From assembly GCF_023156245.1 (NCBI RefSeq), contig NZ_JAKZAH010000016.1, positions 31,023 through 95,022 on the forward strand: a stretch of DNA of 64,000 bases. The letters are read 5' to 3'. Below, one piece after another: positions 60,655 through 64,000 of this stretch (the first letter of the stretch is position 1; every line of letters begins with the position of its first letter). The position numbers and the translations under genes are program-made. Source of the stretch: Marinobacter bryozoorum. GTDB lineage: Bacteria; Pseudomonadota; Gammaproteobacteria; Pseudomonadales; Oleiphilaceae. Below the pieces are notes generated by a model. That model was not told where the DNA came from. It saw only the letters and a program-made list of their open reading frames with translations, and searched no databases.

Positions 60655-62721
60655 ATGGCAGGTCTGATTGGTATCGGTCTGAGCGGGGTTCTGGGGCATC
60701 AGTCTGCCCTTAACACCACGGGCAACAACATCACCAATGCCAACACCCCCGGTTACAGCCGGCAGGAAGTGCAGTTCGAGTCCAGCCCGACCCGTTACAC
60801 CAGTAATGGTTCTGTCGGTACAGGGGTGGATGTTGCCAATATCCGTCGGCTGGCGGACCAGTACCTCGTGGACCAGGTGCGTTCGGATACCGCTCTCTAC
60901 AGCGAGCAGGAAACCCTTCGCAAGGAACTGTCCCGTCTCGATGACCTGTTGGGCGGGGAAGACACAGGCCTGTCCAAAAGCCTGAACAATTTCTTCGCTG
61001 CCATGCAGAACGCCGCAGAAGACCCGGGCTCATTACCTCAGCGCCAGTTGGTGTTGAGTGAGGCCCAGAGTGTGGTCAACCGGTTCCAGGCCCTGCATGA
61101 GGAGTTCGTCCAGCAGCGGGAGCTGGTCAAGACCCAACAGACCGAGAACGTGGCGGATGCCAATACCCTGCTGAATACCGTAGCGGAACTGAACCTGGCC
61201 ATTTCCGAGTCTCCGGGTGTGGCCCAGGGGCGCCTGCCCAACGACCTGGCGGATCAGCGGGATGAAGCCATCCGCAAGCTGTCCGAAATACTTCAGGTAC
61301 GAGTGAACCAGGCCGGGGGTGGTCAGCTGAATGTCTCGCTGGCCAATGGCCAGGCCCTGGTAGTGGGCGCTGACGCATCCCAGCTGGGTACCCGCCGAAA
61401 TGCGGATGACCCTGCACGACTGGAGTTCACCCTGACTGTGGGCAATCGCACACAGGTTATCGACGACCAGGTGACCGGCGGCAAACTAGGCGGCCTGCGG
61501 CGTTTTGAGAGCGAAGGCCTGGGCCCGGCGTTTGATGAGCTGGGCCGGGTGGCCATTGCCCTGCAGGGATCGGTCAACCACCAGCACCAGATTGGTATGG
61601 ACCTGGAAGGCGATCTGGGCGGGCTTTTTTTCAGCGAGGTCAACAGTCGCGACAAGCAGCTGGCCCGGGCGATTGCCAGTGGCAACAATCAGCCGCCCCA
61701 GAACTCGGTGGTGGGCGTGGACATTACGGATACCTCGGAACTGCCTGCCGGCTCCTGGACCCTGCTGTTTACTGAGGAAAACGGCCGCAGCTATGAGCTG
61801 ATCGACCAGAAAAGTGGCAAGGTCGTGAACCAGGGGCGCCTGCCGGATGAGTTACCGGCTGAAATCACTATGCCGGGCTTCAATGTGTTTGTGGAGTCCG
61901 GGGACTTCAGCAAGGGTGACAGGTTCCAGATCCAGCCGACCCGTTTTGAGGCATCCAATATTGACCTCAAGGTGGAGCGGGAAGAGGACCTGGCGTTTGC
62001 CAGCCCGGTGCGGGCGGAGGCTGACAGTGGTAACAGTGGCGACGCGAAGATCAACCAGGGGTTGATGTTCGATGTGCGCAATCCCCTGACCAACGCGCCA
62101 CTGTCAGAGTTCAGCGTTCGGAACAACCTGACACCACCACTGGAAGTGAGGTTCAGGGACGATATTGATGGAGACGGGACCTCTGACGGGGTTATGTACT
62201 ACGACCTGTATAACGCTGATACCGGCGCGCTGGTGCAGGATGGCGTTACCGCAGACCCGCAGAATATCTATCGACCGGGCATCAGCAACAAATTGTTTTC
62301 AGAAAACCCTTCGGATCCCGACTATCGCGGCTTCCAGTTCGAGATAAGTGGCAACCCGAAGCACGGTGACAGCTTTACTATTCGCTACAACAGCAACGGT
62401 ACCGCCGACAATCGCAACGCTGAACTGATGGCGGCCCTGGCCACGAAAAACACCATGAACAACGGTAGCCAGAGCTTTACCGAAGGCTACGCTGGCCTGG
62501 TCGAACAGGTGGGGGTAAAAACCCGCCAGGCGCAGCTGGACAGCGATTCCGGCAAAACCCTGCTGGATCAGTCGGTGAACCAGCGGGAAGCGGTATCCGG
62601 CGTCAACCTGGACGAAGAAGCCGGCAAGCTGATTCAGTACCAGGCTGCCTATAACGCCTCCGCCCGGGTTATGGGCGTGGCCCAGGAACTGTTTGACACA
62701 CTGCTTGGCACTTTCCGATAG
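60655..62721 (+). CDS. flgK: flagellar hook-associated protein 1 FlgK
   Basis: A 688-residue hook-filament junction protein with complete ends: the N-terminal HQSALNTTGNNITNANTPGY (residues about 15-34) and the C-terminal VSGVNLDEEAGKLIQYQAAY with FDTLLGTFR at the stop. The central domain is larger than in enteric FlgK (about 550 residues), as in many Pseudomonas-like species. It lies 5 bases after flgJ, so the pair is likely translationally coupled. Confidence 0.95.
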   Translation: MAGLIGIGLSGVLGHQSALNTTGNNITNANTPGYSRQEVQFESSPTRYTSNGSVGTGVDVANIRRLADQYLVDQVRSDTALYSEQETLRKELSRLDDLLGGEDTGLSKSLNNFFAAMQNAAEDPGSLPQRQLVLSEAQSVVNRFQALHEEFVQQRELVKTQQTENVADANTLLNTVAELNLAISESPGVAQGRLPNDLADQRDEAIRKLSEILQVRVNQAGGGQLNVSLANGQALVVGADASQLGTRRNADDPARLEFTLTVGNRTQVIDDQVTGGKLGGLRRFESEGLGPAFDELGRVAIALQGSVNHQHQIGMDLEGDLGGLFFSEVNSRDKQLARAIASGNNQPPQNSVVGVDITDTSELPAGSWTLLFTEENGRSYELIDQKSGKVVNQGRLPDELPAEITMPGFNVFVESGDFSKGDRFQIQPTRFEASNIDLKVEREEDLAFASPVRAEADSGNSGDAKINQGLMFDVRNPLTNAPLSEFSVRNNLTPPLEVRFRDDIDGDGTSDGVMYYDLYNADTGALVQDGVTADPQNIYRPGISNKLFSENPSDPDYRGFQFEISGNPKHGDSFTIRYNSNGTADNRNAELMAALATKNTMNNGSQSFTEGYAGLVEQVGVKTRQAQLDSDSGKTLLDQSVNQREAVSGVNLDEEAGKLIQYQAAYNASARVMGVAQELFDTLLGTFR

Positions 62722-62743
62722 GCCGGGTTTGAGGTGATGTGAC

Positions 62744-63928
62744 ATGATCAGAATTTCTTCTCAGCAGATTTTTTCCGGTGGCATCAACCGCCTGCAGGAC
62801 CTGAACGTCAACCTGAACCAGACCCAGGAGCAGGTTTCCACCGGTAAACGGGTTAACCGGCCTTCGGATGATCCGGTTGCGGCGGCACGTATCCTGAAAC
62901 TGGATCAGGAAGTGGGGCGTATCGAGACATACCAGCGCAATGTGGGGCTGGCCGAGAACCGGCTGCAACTGGAAGAAAGCTCGCTTTCCAGTATGACCGA
63001 TATTATCCAGCGGGTACGTGAGCTGACGGTGCAGGCGGGTAACGGCTCCCTGAGTGCCAACGATCGCCAGTCCATCTCCGCTGAGCTCAAGCAGCGCTTG
63101 CAGGAACTCGCGTCCCAGGCCAATACCCAGGACAGCGCTGGCTCCTACATCTTCAGCGGTTTTCAGGGGGAGAGTCCCGCATTCGCAAAGAATATAAACG
63201 GCGACTGGGTGTACCAGGGTGACGAAGGCCAGCGAAAGCTGGAAATCGATGATGGTGTGAACGTGGCCATCAGCGATCATGGCAAGGACCTGTTTGTGAA
63301 CGTGCCGGCCGGCGAGCCGACGTTCTTTACTGAGGTGGGCCCTAATGTTCAATCCGGGGCGCGTATCAGTAGCGGTGTGGTGCTGGAGCCTGAGCGGGTT
63401 GCCGATGCTTCACCCACGGATTACCTGGTGACTATCGAGCAGGACGCGTCGCAGGCGTCTGGGTTCCGGTACGATATCCGCGATAAGAATGATCCTGCCG
63501 GTCCTGTGTTGGATACTGGTGAGTATGTCAGTGGAGACAGTATTCGCTACCAGGGAATGCAGTTCGAAATATCGGGGGCTGCCGACGGGGATGAATTCCG
63601 GGTTAACACCAGTGACAAGCAATCGATCTTCCGCACTGTCGAGAAGTTGATTTATGGTCTGGATAACCTCCCGAAACAGCCGGAAGCGGCCAGTATTACG
63701 GGCTTTGATCCTGAAAACGGCAACTCGCTAAAGATCAACGACGCCGAGTTTGTGTTCGATGGCAGTGAGGGCATGGATGAACTTGCCGCGATGATTAATG
63801 GCAGACAGGACGAGTCGCTCGTTGGCATTGAGGCCAGGGTGGAAGGCGGCGAGGTCAAGCTCATTTCATCCAGCAAGGAAATCAGTATCCAGGCCGGTGA
63901 CATGGTAGGGGCAACTGCGGCCTTGTAG
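62744..63928 (+). pseudogene. flgL: flagellar hook-filament junction protein FlgL, C-terminally truncated
   Basis: The first about 390 residues are normal FlgL. The N-terminal MIRISSQQIFSGGINRLQDL and VSTGKRVNRPSDDPVAAARI, and ELKQRLQELASQANTQDSAG near residue 120, give the D0/D1 start, followed by a large central domain. The frame ends at TAG 63926-63928 after GDMVGATAAL. The conserved C-terminal helices that pair with the N-terminus (usually ending near LSLFDYL) are absent. The bases after the stop resemble an IS3-family left end, so insertion probably cut the gene. Loss of the C-terminal D0 helix should prevent junction assembly. Confidence 0.75.
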
Positions 63929-64000
63929 TGGCCCCCATTTAAACCGGACACCTTGGTAGAAGCAAAGGCCTAGGCATAGACCTAGTGCAAAGGAGTGTCC
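63929..64000 (+). mobile_element. probable left end of an IS3-family element (continues outside window)
   Basis: TGGCCCCCATTTAAACCGGA (63929-63948) has the form of IS3 terminal repeats, similar in layout to the remnant end near 31690. The window stops right after AAAGGAGTGTCC, a ribosome-binding site at the correct distance for a start codon at 64001. The element itself is not visible, so this is an inference. Confidence 0.55.

Noticed and set aside
1..64000. CRISPR array, rRNA or tRNA genes
   Set aside because: No regularly spaced repeats, and no stretch that I could fit to conserved rRNA or tRNA structure.

Overview
The window looks like a chromosomal segment of a motile marine gammaproteobacterium, most likely Marinobacter or a close relative. 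This is inferred from high GC, the gene repertoire (fused OsmC/YcaO protein, split NrdJa/NrdJb reductase, YbiT-type ABC-F protein, QueF) and a Pseudomonas-like flgBCDE / flgFGHIJKL order with sigma-54 promoters. No rRNA or tRNA gene and no CRISPR array was seen.

Left part (1-24.9 kb). This is mostly ordinary housekeeping and metabolic genes. It holds a Lon-like AAA+ protease cut by the window edge, an SDR, a double cupin, and a complete tetrathionate-reductase-type operon ttrBCA without an adjacent ttrRS. These are followed by a secreted hypothetical protein, a thioesterase, OsmC-YcaO, a GNAT, an ABC-F ATPase, a cold shock protein, a class II histone-deacetylase-like protein and a GST. A dual GGDEF/EAL protein, a MipA/OmpV outer membrane protein and an MDR oxidoreductase close this stretch. 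A well-supported 54-aa gene lies at 19117-19281.

Accessory, decayed part (24.9-33.5 kb). It contains a YetF/DUF421 pseudogene with a nonsense codon and two frameshifts, and a probable frameshifted gene coupled to a lipoprotein gene. Next comes a three-level nest: a Y1/HUH transposase gene interrupted by an IS3-family element, which is itself interrupted near its left end by a group II intron with an intact reverse transcriptase and readable domains V and VI. Removing the insertion and one copy of a 7-bp duplication restores a 323-codon transposase. Further right are an IS3 orfA remnant between two diverged direct repeats, a YbjQ-like protein, an inverted fragment of the same IS, and a small Ada-type zinc-binding protein.

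Central-right part (33.5-51.9 kb). It holds the split B12-dependent ribonucleotide reductase nrdJa-nrdJb behind two NrdR boxes, a TrpXYZ-like ABC transporter, an acyl-CoA ligase, a thioesterase, and an Fbp-like iron transporter with a probable Fur site. A PilZ protein, a degenerate HD-GYP-like protein, a YadG/YadH exporter, queF, a class III nucleotide cyclase and a nitroreductase follow.

Flagellar part (51.9-64 kb). flgBCDE and flgFGHIJKL each lie behind a sigma-54 promoter. The 538-bp space between flgE and flgF carries two inverted copies of a 64-nt core. Each copy is closed by perfectly complementary arms whose sequences differ between copies, which is the best candidate here for an undescribed structured or mobile element. 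At the right edge flgL lacks its C-terminal helices and runs into what looks like the left end of another IS3-family element.
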